Shown: positions 34,867-44,317, counted from the stretch's first letter. The stretch: DNA of 64,000 bases from Alphaproteobacteria bacterium (GCA_002401455.1 NVTE01000002.1:232319-296318), one strand, 5' to 3'. Numbers and translations: made by a program. The notes: generated by a model from the sequence alone, not told the origin.

Positions 34867-36663
34867 TCAGATAACCATGACCGACTGGGTGGCTCGAACC
34901 AGCCAATCCAGTTCGCTGTCTTCAAGGTAGGGGGATATTTTTTCCCGCACTTGGGCATGATATATATTGAGCCAGGTGATCTCCGCACTGCTCATCATAT
35001 GGGCATTGACCAACCGTGTGTCGATGGGGACAAAGGTTATGGTCTCGAAGATATTCATCGGGCGGTCTTCGCCCTCAAAATGTGAGGGACGGACAATCAT
35101 CAGGTTTTCAATGCGGATGCCATATTCCCCGGCCTTGTAAAAACCAGGCTCATTGGACAGAACCATGCCGGGCTGCAAAGACACCTCAAACCCCATACGG
35201 GATATCGACTGGGGTCCTTCATGTACGCCGAGATAACACCCAACCCCATGACCGGTCCCATGGTCATAATCCAGACCTACATCCCAAAGAGGTTTCCGGG
35301 CCAGGACATCCAGATGAGCACCGCTCCGGCCCACAGGAAAACGCGCCTGGGCCAGGGCGATATGACCCTTCAGCACCCGGGTATAGCGATCCCGCTGTTC
35401 TTCAGTTGGTTTGCCAATGGCCAGGGTTCGGGTCAGGTCCGTGGTCCCATCCAGATACTGCCCCCCGGAATCCAGCAGATACAGCATATTGCCCTTTATC
35501 CGACGATTAGTTTCCGGGCTTGACCGGTAATGGACGATGGCCCCGTTGGGTCCGGCCCCAGATATGGTATCAAAACTCAGGCCACGAAAATTTGCCTGGT
35601 TCTGCCGAAATTTAAGCAAAACGTCCGTGGCGACCAGCTCATCAATTTCACCAGAAGCAACATTTTCCTCAAACCAGAACAGAAATTTGCACATGGCGAC
35701 CCCGTCCCGGATGTGGGCCGCGCGCATGCCATTCAATTCTGTTTCATTCTTACAGGCTTTCGGCAGTTGGCAGGGGTCTTGTTTTTCAACAACCTCAGCC
35801 CCGCCCTGACACAGGGCCTCCCTCACCGCTACAGGCGCTTGCTTCGGGTCAAGAAGAATTCGGTTTTTGGTTTTGCCTTTTCCCCGGCCCAGTTTCTTGA
35901 CCGCCGCCAGGAAGTTTGCATAGGGCTTGATACTCACCCCGGCCCCTAAATGTGTGCGGACCTCGTCAGAGATTTTATCCTCATCGACAAAAAAATCCGC
36001 CTTCCCCGTGTTTTTCAAAATGAGATAGCCTAAAACCAAAGGAGAATGATCCACATCACTGCCCCGGATATTGAGCAGCCAGGCAATACTATCGAGGCTG
36101 GTCAGGACGGCAGCCTTCAGATTATCGGCTTTCAGTTCAGCCCCGAGGCGCGCCCGTTTATGCCTGGACTTCTCCCCGGAAAACTCCAGCGGTTGAGGAA
36201 AAACCGGCTTTTTTAGCGACTCCGGACGGTCCGCCCAGAGGCCATCTATGGGGTTAGAGACCACCGGGACCAGTTCGATCCCGGCATCTGCCAGGGGTTT
36301 CGATAGTTTCTCGATCCAGCCCTGTGTATGAAGCATGGGGTCATAACCCACTCGGCAGCCCTGCTCAAGGCCGGACAAAAACCACTCTTCCAGCTTGTCC
36401 TCATGGAGCTTTAACGGTTCAAAATCATGGACATCCACCTGATTCTTAACCTGAAGTGTATACCGGCCATCCACATAGATGGCCCCCTGGTTCAGGGTGA
36501 TCGCACTGAGGCCCGCCGACCCGGCAAAGCCAGTCAGCCACGTCAGCCGCCTGGCCCGTTCCGGGGTATATTCACATTGATGTTCGTCGGCATGGGGAAT
36601 GATAAAGCCGCAGAGATCCAACTCCCGCAAACTTTGCCGCAACGCCAATAGTCGGTTTCGCAT
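34867..36663 (-). CDS. Xaa-Pro aminopeptidase, M24B family
   Basis: 598 residues, two N-terminal creatinase-like domains and a C-terminal pita-bread peptidase domain. Metal ligands are visible in LLDSGGQYLDGTTDLTRT (two Asp), DHGTGHGVGCYL (His), SNEPGFYKAGEYGIRIENL (two Glu). The length fits the long APP1-type proline aminopeptidases of alphaproteobacteria and eukaryotes. It releases an N-terminal residue before proline and works with PutA on peptide-derived proline. I start at 36663 because AGGGG precedes that ATG; seven upstream codons are open. No signal peptide, so cytoplasmic. Confidence 0.95.
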   Translation of the reverse strand: MRNRLLALRQSLRELDLCGFIIPHADEHQCEYTPERARRLTWLTGFAGSAGLSAITLNQGAIYVDGRYTLQVKNQVDVHDFEPLKLHEDKLEEWFLSGLEQGCRVGYDPMLHTQGWIEKLSKPLADAGIELVPVVSNPIDGLWADRPESLKKPVFPQPLEFSGEKSRHKRARLGAELKADNLKAAVLTSLDSIAWLLNIRGSDVDHSPLVLGYLILKNTGKADFFVDEDKISDEVRTHLGAGVSIKPYANFLAAVKKLGRGKGKTKNRILLDPKQAPVAVREALCQGGAEVVEKQDPCQLPKACKNETELNGMRAAHIRDGVAMCKFLFWFEENVASGEIDELVATDVLLKFRQNQANFRGLSFDTISGAGPNGAIVHYRSSPETNRRIKGNMLYLLDSGGQYLDGTTDLTRTLAIGKPTEEQRDRYTRVLKGHIALAQARFPVGRSGAHLDVLARKPLWDVGLDYDHGTGHGVGCYLGVHEGPQSISRMGFEVSLQPGMVLSNEPGFYKAGEYGIRIENLMIVRPSHFEGEDRPMNIFETITFVPIDTRLVNAHMMSSAEITWLNIYHAQVREKISPYLEDSELDWLVRATQSVMVI

Positions 36664-36685
36664 AATACGCGCCCCTAGAATCACT

Positions 36686-37972
36686 TTATTCGGGAGTATT
36701 AAGCACTTTATCTATGGCCTGTGTCAATGCTGCAAGTTCATGGCTTTCAACGGAAAATGACGGTGTCAGGTAAATAATATTGCCAAAAGGCCGTATCCAG
36801 ACGCCCTCATCGGCAAATTGCTTTGTCAACCGGGTGACATCGGCAATGTTTTTCATCTGAATAACCCCGATCGCGCCCTTGACCCGCACATCAACCACCC
36901 CCGGCAATTCCCGGAACTGCTCCAGCGATTGATTAAGGTGGCCTTCGATGCGCTTGACCCGCTCCAGAACCGGCTCATCACGGAAAATATCAAGGGAGGC
37001 ATTGGCCGCCGCGCAGGCCAGGGGATTAGCCATATAGGTTGGCCCATGCATGAAGGCTTTATCCGGGTCATCGGACAGGAATGCCCCGTAGACCCGGTCT
37101 GTGGCCACGGTCGCCGCCATCGCGACGGTGCCGGCGGTCAAAGCCTTGCCCAGACAGATAATATCCGGGGTGATCCCCGCCTGCTCACAGGCAAACAGGG
37201 TGCCGGTTCGGCCAAAGCCGGTAAAAATCTCATCCAGGATCAACAGGACATCATTATCCGTACAGCTTTTCGAGATCGCCGCCAGCGTTTCTGCGCCGTG
37301 GAATTTCATGCCGCCCGCACCCTGAACCAGCGGTTCCATGATCACGCCGGCGATCTGGTCCCGGTGGTCGGCGAGGAATTCACCAAACGCCGACAGTTCA
37401 GCCTCTGTTTCCGGCAAGGGGCGCAGGAACTGCTGCTGCAGAAAGCCGCTAAAGGCCTTATGCATTCCGCCGTCATTGTCCTCGCCCGTATTGCTGACCG
37501 ACATGGCTGCTGTGGTATCGCCGTGATAACCGGACTGGAAACAGACAAATCGCTGATGGCCCTCCTGCCCCAGGTTCTGCCAATATTGCAGCGCCATCTT
37601 CAGGGCAATTTCGACCGAGACCGAGCCGCTTTCGGAAAAGAATACATGGTTGAGGTCGCCCGGCAACAGACCCGCAAGCCGTTTGGCCAGAGTTGCCGCC
37701 CCCTCATGGACCAGACCGCCCAGCATGACATGGGACATGTTTTTGACCTGGGCGATTATTTTTTCCTGCATGGCCGGATTGTTATAGCCATGGCAGGCCG
37801 TCCACCAGGAGGCAATGCCATCAATCAGCTTGCGCCCGTCGGCAAGTTCAATCATGACCCCATCAGTGGCGACCACCGGCAGGGCATCATCAACGGTCTG
37901 CATCTGGGCATAGGGCAACCAGATATTGCCGTAGCCTTCCGTGAACCAATCAGGGAGATCCTTGGTCATCAT
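36686..37972 (-). CDS. bioA: Adenosylmethionine-8-amino-7-oxononanoate aminotransferase
   Basis: 428 residues, class III aminotransferase with PLP. The substrate loop [15 protein letters not shown], cofactor region [29 protein letters not shown] and the Schiff-base Lys276 in CLGKALTAG identify BioA. It transfers the amino group of S-adenosylmethionine to make 7,8-diaminononanoate, the third step of biotin synthesis from pimeloyl units. The first ATG at 37972 overlaps the bioB stop; the next ATG is at 37969. Confidence 0.96.
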   Translation of the reverse strand: MMTKDLPDWFTEGYGNIWLPYAQMQTVDDALPVVATDGVMIELADGRKLIDGIASWWTACHGYNNPAMQEKIIAQVKNMSHVMLGGLVHEGAATLAKRLAGLLPGDLNHVFFSESGSVSVEIALKMALQYWQNLGQEGHQRFVCFQSGYHGDTTAAMSVSNTGEDNDGGMHKAFSGFLQQQFLRPLPETEAELSAFGEFLADHRDQIAGVIMEPLVQGAGGMKFHGAETLAAISKSCTDNDVLLILDEIFTGFGRTGTLFACEQAGITPDIICLGKALTAGTVAMAATVATDRVYGAFLSDDPDKAFMHGPTYMANPLACAAANASLDIFRDEPVLERVKRIEGHLNQSLEQFRELPGVVDVRVKGAIGVIQMKNIADVTRLTKQFADEGVWIRPFGNIIYLTPSFSVESHELAALTQAIDKVLNTPE

Positions 37973-38988
37973 TTGCCTTCGGGTTTGATTCCAAGACGGG
38001 CGAACAGCTCAAGGTCGGTATTTTGCGTCGGATTTGACGTGGTCAGCAGTTTTTCACCATAAAATATGCTGTTGGCCCCAGCCAGGAAACACATGGCCTG
38101 CATCTCATCATTCATCGCTTCGCGTCCTGCCGACAGCCGCACATAGGAGGCGGGCATCAGAATCCGCGCCACAGCAATGGTCCGGATGAAGTCAAACGGG
38201 TCCATCGGATCTTCACCATAAAGCGGCGTGCCTTCGACCTGGACCAGCATATTGATCGGCACACTGCCCGGATGGCTCGGCAGGTTGGCCAGGGTCTGCA
38301 GCATACCGGCACGATCGGCCTTGGTTTCGCCCATGCCGACGATGCCGCCACTACAGACATTCAGGCCCGCGCCCCGGACATTTTCAAGAGTATCCAGACG
38401 ATCCTGATAGGTGCGGGTGGTGATGATTTCTTTATAATATTCCTCTGAACTATCCACATTGTGGTTATAATAATCCAGACCGGCCTTTTTCAGGATTGCC
38501 GCCTGATCGGCATCGAGCATGCCCAGGGTCATACAGGATTCGAGGCCCAAATCAGCCACGCCCTTGATCATGTCACAGACCGCGTCCATATCCCGACCCT
38601 TGGGACTGCGCCAGGCGGCCCCCATGCAATAGCGGGTCGCGCCATTGGCCTTGGCATTGCGGGCGCCTTCGAGAACTTTTTCCACCGCCATCAGGCGCTC
38701 GGCATCCACATCAGTCTGATAGCGCGACGATTGGGGACAATATTTACAGTCTTCCGGACAACCGCCGGTCTTGATGCTGCACAGTTGCGACAGCTGGACC
38801 CGGTTGGGATCGAAATGCTGCCGGTGGATGGTCTGCGCCTTAAACATCAGGTCCATCATCGGCAAGTCAAAAAATTCCAAAATTTCCCGCTTGGTCCAGT
38901 TATGGCGGAACCCGTCCGGGTAAGGACTTTTCGCTTGAGAAATTTCACCAGAAGTCTGCGGTAAAGTCGAAGCATTTAAAGACGACAT
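37969..38988 (-). CDS. bioB: Biotin synthase
   Basis: 339 residues, radical SAM enzyme. The 4Fe-4S triad is in [14 protein letters not shown] (C-x3-C-x2-C), and the 2Fe-2S cluster ligands lie in CMGAAWR (first), ESCMTLGML and [10 protein letters not shown]. It inserts sulfur into dethiobiotin, the last step. I chose the ATG at 38988 with GGAG five bases upstream; a GTG six bases further is possible. It starts the bioB-bioA unit, divergent from bioF-bioD. Confidence 0.96.
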   Translation of the reverse strand: MSSLNASTLPQTSGEISQAKSPYPDGFRHNWTKREILEFFDLPMMDLMFKAQTIHRQHFDPNRVQLSQLCSIKTGGCPEDCKYCPQSSRYQTDVDAERLMAVEKVLEGARNAKANGATRYCMGAAWRSPKGRDMDAVCDMIKGVADLGLESCMTLGMLDADQAAILKKAGLDYYNHNVDSSEEYYKEIITTRTYQDRLDTLENVRGAGLNVCSGGIVGMGETKADRAGMLQTLANLPSHPGSVPINMLVQVEGTPLYGEDPMDPFDFIRTIAVARILMPASYVRLSAGREAMNDEMQAMCFLAGANSIFYGEKLLTTSNPTQNTDLELFARLGIKPEGK

Positions 38989-39081
38989 ATTCACTCCAAT
39001 CGATCGAATTTTGTCAAAATATGCCGCACCTTCCCCGAAGGTTACTGAAGAGTCAAGTTTTTTGCTCTTTGATTGACATAA

Positions 39082-39103
39082 TTGGCTCTATAACATAAGC
39101 CAA
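39082..39103. promoter_or_regulatory. Inverted repeat in the divergent bio promoter region
   Basis: TTGGCT and AGCCAA are perfect inverted halves separated by ten A+T-rich bases (CTATAACATA). The element overlaps TTGACA (39074-39079) and lies about 29 bases before the bioF start. It is a good candidate for a biotin repressor site, but matches neither the BirA consensus nor the BioR box, TTATmTATAA-like, as I remember them. Confidence 0.5.
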
Positions 39104-39131
39104 AGTCAGATATTATTTTCAGGGTACACCC

Positions 39132-40295
39132 ATGACATCGCTTGACACCTTCGCAAAAGAAAAACTCAAACCCCTCGCCGATCAGGGTCTGCAACGTCAT
39201 CTTCAGCTCACGGAACGCACGTCAGGCGGAAAAGCCCAGCGCGACGGACGGCAGATGATATCATTCTGCTGCAATGACTACCTGAACTTCACCCACCACC
39301 CTAAAGTCCGCCAAGCTGCAAAGGATGCCATTGACCGTTATGGAGCCGGGTCCGGGGCCTCGCGCCTGATCACCGGCAACCACCCTCTGATCGCCGAGCT
39401 GGAAAACCGCCTCGCCCGCTTAAAGGGAACCGAGGATGCCTGTGTCTTCAGTTCAGGCTACCTGGCCAACATTGGAATCATCCCGACCCTGATCGGCCAA
39501 CAGGATATTATTTTTATTGATGAACTCAGTCATGCCTGCCTGCGCGCCGGCAGCAGCCTGACCGGTGCCCAGATCGTCACCTTTCCCCATAATGACATGG
39601 ATCAATTACAAAGCCAGATCAATCTGCTAAGGCCCCGCCACCAAAACGCCCTTATCGTCACAGACGGCGTTTTCAGCATGGACGGCGACCTTGCCCCCCT
39701 TGATCAGCTAAGCCGTCTGGCTCGGGACAATGACTGTTGGCTGATGACCGATGATGCCCATGGCGTCGGGGTCATTGGCCACGGAGAAGGCATGGGCAAA
39801 GGCAGCCGTCATATGTTTGACCCTTTGCCTGATATCCCCCTGCAGATGGGCACCCTGTCTAAAGCCATTGGCAGCTTCGGCGGCTACCTCTGCGCCAGCA
39901 AACCTGTCATTGACCTGATCAAAACCCGGGCCCGCAGCCTGATTTATACCACAGCCCTGCCCCCGGCCAGTGTTGCGGCCGCCCTGGCCGCCCTGGACAT
40001 CATTGAGACTGAGCCGGAATATTGCAGTCGACCCCTGAAAAACGCCCGGCTTTTCGCCCGACTGGTCAGCCTTCCAGAACCCGCTAGCCCGATCGTACCG
40101 GTCATCATTGGGGATACCGAGAAAACCATGAAGTTCGCCAAGCTTCTGGAGGACGACGGTTTTCTGGTCACCGGTATTCGGCCACCAACCGTCGCCTTTG
40201 GCACTGCCCGTCTGCGCTTTACCTTTTCTGCTGAGCATCAGGAAGAAGATATCCGCGCCCTAACCACATCCCTGAAAAAACATGGAATTGTATGA
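39132..40295 (+). CDS. bioF: 8-Amino-7-oxononanoate synthase
   Basis: 387 residues, PLP alpha-oxoamine synthase. It condenses pimeloyl-ACP or CoA with alanine. Visible are FCCNDYLNF, GAGSGASRLITGNHPLIAELE, DELSHACLRAG, VTDGVFSMDGDLAPL, TDDAHGVGVIG and the PLP lysine Lys244 in GTLSKAIGSFGGY. The stop codon overlaps bioD by four bases. Confidence 0.96.
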   Translation: MTSLDTFAKEKLKPLADQGLQRHLQLTERTSGGKAQRDGRQMISFCCNDYLNFTHHPKVRQAAKDAIDRYGAGSGASRLITGNHPLIAELENRLARLKGTEDACVFSSGYLANIGIIPTLIGQQDIIFIDELSHACLRAGSSLTGAQIVTFPHNDMDQLQSQINLLRPRHQNALIVTDGVFSMDGDLAPLDQLSRLARDNDCWLMTDDAHGVGVIGHGEGMGKGSRHMFDPLPDIPLQMGTLSKAIGSFGGYLCASKPVIDLIKTRARSLIYTTALPPASVAAALAALDIIETEPEYCSRPLKNARLFARLVSLPEPASPIVPVIIGDTEKTMKFAKLLEDDGFLVTGIRPPTVAFGTARLRFTFSAEHQEEDIRALTTSLKKHGIV

Positions 40296-40957
40296 TGGTT
40301 AAAGTGATCTTCATTGGGGGCACCGGGACGGATATAGGTAAAACCTATGTAACCTGCCTGCTGCTTCGGCAGTTGCTGGATAAAGGATATAAAGTCCGAG
40401 CCATTAAACCGGTAATCAGTGGCTTTGATGAGATGGCCATCGACCAAAGCGATAGCGGCTTGTTGCTACGAGAAATGGGACTGGAGCCCAACCTGCACAA
40501 TGCAGTCAAAATTTCCCCCTGGCGATTTAAGCAACCCCTGCCGCCCCATTTAGTCGCGAACAATATGGCCCTCCCGATAGATATTGAGGAAGTTGCTCGA
40601 TTTTGCCAGCGGCAAGCCGAAGACGATCTTGACTTTCTGTTGATCGAAGGAGTCGGGGGCATCATGACGCCCCTTGATTATGAAACGACCACACTTGATT
40701 TAATGGTCCGCCTCAACTGTACCTGCCTTTTGGTTACCGGTTCCTATCTGGGAACCTTAAGTCATACCCTCACGGCTCTCACCTGCCTGAAACAATCCGG
40801 CGTCGCGGTATCGGGGGTGATAATTTCCGAGTCGGAACGGAATTACATAAATTTTGATGAAATCATACCCGACTTCACAAAAATAATACCAAAATATTCA
40901 ATAAAAAAAATTGGCCGCAACAGCCGAACCGTAGATATTTTTTCACTGATCATCTAG
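40292..40957 (+). CDS. bioD: Dethiobiotin synthetase
   Basis: 221 residues, P-loop enzyme closing the ureido ring with CO2 and ATP. The P-loop GGTGTDIGKTY lies at residues 9-19, the substrate lysine in AIKPVISG, and the acidic EGVGGIMTP motif follows. The C-terminus is A+T-rich and poorly conserved (KYSIKKIGRNSRTVD). bioC and bioH are absent, so pimeloyl supply comes from elsewhere. Confidence 0.93.
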   Translation: MMVKVIFIGGTGTDIGKTYVTCLLLRQLLDKGYKVRAIKPVISGFDEMAIDQSDSGLLLREMGLEPNLHNAVKISPWRFKQPLPPHLVANNMALPIDIEEVARFCQRQAEDDLDFLLIEGVGGIMTPLDYETTTLDLMVRLNCTCLLVTGSYLGTLSHTLTALTCLKQSGVAVSGVIISESERNYINFDEIIPDFTKIIPKYSIKKIGRNSRTVDIFSLII

Positions 40958-41099
40958 TCTGATTTACCGGGTAGTTTTTTCCCGATCGAGCACTATATGC
41001 CGAGCAGACTCTTCACCAAGATGGGTAAATTTTCAACTAATTCCTGACTTTAGGCATTTGGCTTAACTTTTGCATAGTTTAAATGCGAAGGAGACAGCC

Positions 41100-41393
41100 A
41101 TGAACCAACAAAATATTGAAAACTCATACGACACCAAGACTTCAAGCCTTACGGGATTATCTTTTCTGGAGTTAGTTCAGGAAATGAAACTTTTCGGCAT
41201 GGACCCAAAACCTTTTTTGGTGATCGCAGCCAACGATATTTTTTCCCGCCACGGGGAACAGGCGATAACTTATGCGGAACTCATTTTAGACCAAATGGTC
41301 AGAGAAAATAATCCTAATGGCATAGGCCTCTGGAAAGAACTCTATTGTATTTTACATAACCAAATTTCATCACCAAAAATTAGTATCCACTAA
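41100..41393 (+). CDS. Small helical hypothetical protein
   Basis: 97 residues, predicted all helical: a variable start (NQQNIENSYDTKTSS) and a conserved-looking core (LELVQEMKLFGMDPKPFLVIAANDIF, then RHGEQAITYAELILDQM and LWKELYCIL). The layout A-x-x-I-x-x-R-H-G-x-x-A with L-W-x-x-I/L resembles small uncharacterised alphaproteobacterial proteins (DUF6961-like), a comparison from memory. AAGGAG lies six bases before the ATG; the frame opens ten codons further upstream without a signal. A promoter and candidate small RNA follow directly. Confidence 0.75.
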   Translation: MNQQNIENSYDTKTSSLTGLSFLELVQEMKLFGMDPKPFLVIAANDIFSRHGEQAITYAELILDQMVRENNPNGIGLWKELYCILHNQISSPKISIH

Positions 41394-41400
41394 TTTTATG

Positions 41401-41429
41401 TTGTCTTTTCTGACAATCATCCCTACTAT
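41401..41429 (+). promoter_or_regulatory. Promoter-like element for the small RNA candidate
   Basis: TTGTCT at 41401-41406 and TACTAT at 41424-41429 are 17 bases apart. The -35 region also begins a short inverted repeat (TTGTC-N6-GACAA). The predicted start is near 41436. Confidence 0.4.
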
Positions 41430-41436
41430 AAACTTA

Positions 41437-41539
41437 TAGGTTGCGAGACCAAACGAATCCCTTGAAAGGTCATTTCTATGACCTTTCATCTGCCTGACTG
41501 CCTCGGTGAAGTTTTAAACTTCATCGGGGCCTTTTTTTT
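41437..41539 (+). ncRNA. Candidate small RNA with two strong hairpins
   Basis: From a predicted start near 41437 the RNA would be about 100 bases: a short unpaired head, a perfect 11-pair hairpin (41463-41488, loop TTCT) and a terminator hairpin with a T run. No ORF fits. It could also be the 3' end of the small-protein message, since its stop is only 44 bases upstream; the promoter-like element at 41401 argues for a separate RNA. I do not recognise the family. Confidence 0.5.
41500..41539 (+). terminator. Strong Rho-independent terminator
   Basis: CCTCGGTGAAGTTT at 41501-41514 pairs with AAACTTCATCGGGG at 41516-41529 (two G-T pairs, no mismatch), then a run of eight T. It ends the plus-strand transcript before the convergent ccdA gene. 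Confidence 0.85.
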
Positions 41540-41569
41540 AAATATAAATTTAGTAATAAGGAAAAGAAC

Positions 41570-42304
41570 TTATCCGATTGCGGCCAACCACGGCATGGCT
41601 TCAATCAGATAAAAGCCCAGGCTCTGTAACGACCCTGTGAAAATGGCCAACCCTGTCATAATCAGCAAAGCCCCGATGGTCAACTCCAAAGCCTTCATAT
41701 GCTTCTTCACACGTCCAGATGCTCTTAGAAACCCATTAATGGCTACTGAGGCAATGATGAATGGCACGCCGAGGCCCAATGAATAAAGGGCCAGCAAGCC
41801 GACGCCCTGCGAGAAATGTTCCTGCGTGGCCGCCAAAGTAAGAATTGTCGCAAGAATCGGTCCGATGCAAGGCGTCCAGCCAAAAGCAAAGGCCAAACCA
41901 ATAACATAAGCCCCCAATAGGCCCTTTTGCTCCCCACTGGTTTGAAAGCGGGCCTCCTTATAGAGAAAGGATAGCTTAATAAGGCCAGTGAAATGAAGCC
42001 CAAGGATTATTATCATAACCCCGGAGATCTTGGCAAAGGCCTCTTTATACTCCAGCAAAATTCCCTGAACAGCAGACGCCCCGGCGCCTAAAGCGATAAA
42101 CACAGTGGAAAATCCCAGAACAAAAGCGACCGCCGGCCACAACATGGCCCATTTTGCTATTTTGTCCCCATCCCGAACATCCTGATAACTGTTGCCAGTT
42201 ATAAAACAGATATAAGCCGGCACCAGCGGCAAAACGCAGGGCGACAAGAAACTGAACATGCCGCTCACGACGGCAACTAAATATGAGACTTCGATACTAT
42301 CCAT
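41570..42304 (-). CDS. CcdA-type membrane thiol-disulfide transporter
   Basis: 244 residues, six membrane helices. The redox cysteines are in MFSFLSPCVLPLVPAY (helix 1) and FGWTPCIGPILATI (helix 4), the pattern of CcdA and the DsbD core. It carries electrons from cytoplasmic thioredoxin to periplasmic partners, used in cytochrome c maturation, which would serve the cytochrome c oxidase of this window. No thioredoxin-like partner lies beside it; downstream of it the plus-strand small RNA candidate is convergent. Confidence 0.95.
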   Translation of the reverse strand: MDSIEVSYLVAVVSGMFSFLSPCVLPLVPAYICFITGNSYQDVRDGDKIAKWAMLWPAVAFVLGFSTVFIALGAGASAVQGILLEYKEAFAKISGVMIIILGLHFTGLIKLSFLYKEARFQTSGEQKGLLGAYVIGLAFAFGWTPCIGPILATILTLAATQEHFSQGVGLLALYSLGLGVPFIIASVAINGFLRASGRVKKHMKALELTIGALLIMTGLAIFTGSLQSLGFYLIEAMPWLAAIG

Positions 42305-42361
42305 GATTTTCTTTTTAACGGCATTCCCAAAAACCGCAAGGAGTTTTAGATCACAAGCGCG

Positions 42362-43174
42362 TTATCCGCTCATTTTTCGGGACAGAAAGCCGCCTAACCA
42401 TCCGGCAAACAAGGCGACAATGATCGCCATAATACCATAATAGGCTGGATATTCATGGGCAAATTTGTAAATAATTCTTTCCAGGCCTGCCTTGCCCACC
42501 TCAAGAGGTGATTTCACGCTGAGCAGCACTTCACCATCCCGAATCAGATGCACATCCACCTGATAATCCCCCACCGGCATATTAGCCGGGAATTCCAGAA
42601 TCGCCCGAAACAAAATGCCCTCCAGTATGCTGATGGTACCTTCCTGCTGAGTATAGAGCTTCTTCGCTTTCATATTACGGATAAAGCCAGCCCGGAAGTC
42701 TTTTCTCTCCTCAGGAGTCGCTCCCTCCAGGAATTCAACCTTAAGTTGCTTCATTCCAGCAGCAATATCCCGTAACTGCTCTGGAGGGAGGATTAAGTCA
42801 AGTGGTCTAGTTGATGTAATAGCATAATACCCCTGAACATTCTTAATCGTCCGAAATTCTTTATTAGCCCAGATTGGCCCCATTTGCTCCTTTCGCCGGA
42901 TGATCATGTCATGGCGTTCACTTTGAACCACGACAATAATATCATAATCAGCGCCCTCCACAACAACACCATGGCCACCATCGCCTTGGGGAATATTACG
43001 TTCTATGGCGCCAAAAATCAGAAGTTCCGTGCCGGAAAATTCAGACGTGATTTTAATGGAATGACTGGACAGGTCCGTAACCATACGTTCCGCCCGGGCC
43101 GCTGGCCCCATAAAAAGGCCCGCAAGACAGGCCAGTCCCATATACAGGCCCATATGACAGATCATCCGTCTCAA
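42362..43174 (-). CDS. TIGR02186 family membrane-anchored protein
   Basis: 270 residues. A signal peptide or N-terminal helix (GLYMGLACLAGLFMGPAARA), a periplasmic domain (about 30-235, starting RMVTDLSSHSIKITSEFSGTELLIFGAIE) and a single C-terminal helix (YGIMAIIVALFAGWLGGFL) with a basic end. This matches the alphaproteobacterial TIGR02186/Alph_Pro_TM family, which is usually encoded next to TauE/SafE permeases, as here. The 4-base overlap with the permease gene supports a shared function; the function itself is unknown. It may be a periplasmic subunit that presents the substrate. Confidence 0.9.
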   Translation of the reverse strand: MRRMICHMGLYMGLACLAGLFMGPAARAERMVTDLSSHSIKITSEFSGTELLIFGAIERNIPQGDGGHGVVVEGADYDIIVVVQSERHDMIIRRKEQMGPIWANKEFRTIKNVQGYYAITSTRPLDLILPPEQLRDIAAGMKQLKVEFLEGATPEERKDFRAGFIRNMKAKKLYTQQEGTISILEGILFRAILEFPANMPVGDYQVDVHLIRDGEVLLSVKSPLEVGKAGLERIIYKFAHEYPAYYGIMAIIVALFAGWLGGFLSRKMSG

Positions 43175-44094
43175 TGAGCTACCCCCACTGATGTCACCGA
43201 ATAAAGCTCATCAGGCTCCACAACAAGATCAACGGCCATCTTGGCACAGACCACCAGCACCAGAATGGCCAGTAGAATACGGAGTTGCTCTCCCTTCAGC
43301 TTCAAACCAACCCGCGCGCCGAACTGGGCCCCGATCACCGCCCCGATGAGCAGGATAAGGGCCAACACAACATCAACCGTCTGGGTATTGACCGAATGCA
43401 GGAAAGTGACACTGGCCGTAACAAAGGTAATCTGAAACAGCGAAGTCCCGATCACCACCTTGATCGGCATATTCAACAGGTAGATCATGGCCGGAACCAT
43501 AATAAAGCCGCCACCAACGCCCATGATCGCGGCCAAAACCCCCACAAGCCCGCCAATGGCCAGGGGCAACAGCCCACTGACATACATCTTGGAGGTCCGA
43601 AATCTCATCTTGAGAGGTAAGGCATCGACCCAGGTCCGCGGCCGGCGACCGGGCTTGGTCGTATCTCCCCGCCGGTTACGCAGGATGCTGCGGACACTTT
43701 CCACGAACATCATGCCGCCAATACTGCCCAGAAACAGGACATATGCTAGGGAAATCATCAGGTCAACCTGACCGGTTTCCTTTAAGACTGTAAAGATCAT
43801 GGCACCGAAATAAGACCCGACAGCCCCACCGATAATCAGCATGCCGCCCATTTTGAAGTCTATGCCGCCCCGCCGTCCATGGGCCAACGCCCCGGACACC
43901 GACGCTGCGGTAATCTGATTGGCTTCCGTAGCCACCGCCACCGCTGGGGGAATGCCGACAAAGATCAACAAGGGTGTCATCAGGAAGCCACCACCGACCC
44001 CAAACATGCCGGACAAGAATCCAACCGCCCCACCCATGGCAAGGAGCAAAAAAATATTGATCGAAATTTCAGCAATTGGCAGGTAGATCTGCAT
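43171..44094 (-). CDS. TauE/SafE family sulfite/organosulfonate exporter
   Basis: 307 residues with about eight membrane helices in two related halves, each starting with the family motif: FLSGMFGVGGGFLMTPLLIFVG (N-terminal) and LAAIMGVGGGFIMVPAMIYLL (C-terminal). A polar loop (RNRRGDTTKPGRRPRTW) joins them. Such proteins export sulfite, sulfoacetate or similar anions. It is the first gene of the pair with TIGR02186, and the spacing to ccdA suggests one three-gene unit. Confidence 0.93.
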   Translation of the reverse strand: MQIYLPIAEISINIFLLLAMGGAVGFLSGMFGVGGGFLMTPLLIFVGIPPAVAVATEANQITAASVSGALAHGRRGGIDFKMGGMLIIGGAVGSYFGAMIFTVLKETGQVDLMISLAYVLFLGSIGGMMFVESVRSILRNRRGDTTKPGRRPRTWVDALPLKMRFRTSKMYVSGLLPLAIGGLVGVLAAIMGVGGGFIMVPAMIYLLNMPIKVVIGTSLFQITFVTASVTFLHSVNTQTVDVVLALILLIGAVIGAQFGARVGLKLKGEQLRILLAILVLVVCAKMAVDLVVEPDELYSVTSVGVAH

Positions 44095-44288
44095 GAGTGT
44101 AATACTTCAGTCTTCTTGTTAACGCGCCGCTTATACAAGCTGCTTATACCCTGTACCACCCTAAACAAATTAACATTTTAATGATACTGTTTTCTTAGTG
44201 TATAATTGGGAAAAAGCAACTTCCTGTATAATATATCGTCATTGGGTAATTTATATTTTATTTTTTTAAAACGACTGTTTGTTTTTGA
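44095..44288. other. AT-rich divergent intergenic region
   Basis: This segment separates the TauE gene (minus) from the regulator operon (plus) and is very A+T rich (for example a run of T around 44265). I see no gene in it. It must hold the TauE promoter, which I cannot place. Confidence 0.3.
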
Positions 44289-44317
44289 TTGACCTTTACG
44301 TAAAGGTCAACTAATGT
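44289..44317 (+). promoter_or_regulatory. Perfect 22-base palindrome on the promoter of the beta-oxidation operon
   Basis: TTGACCTTTAC at 44289-44299 is followed directly by its exact reverse complement (44300-44310). The first six bases also act as a -35 box with TAATGT 17 bases later (44312-44317), so a bound dimer would cover the promoter. Palindromes with the core TTTACGTAAA are known as LiuR sites in proteobacteria, and a LiuR-type MerR gene starts 93 bases downstream. Confidence 0.75.

Noticed and set aside
34880..34920. tRNA-like GGTTCGAGCC on the minus strand
   Set aside because: It is the end of the aminopeptidase gene and no cloverleaf can be drawn around it.
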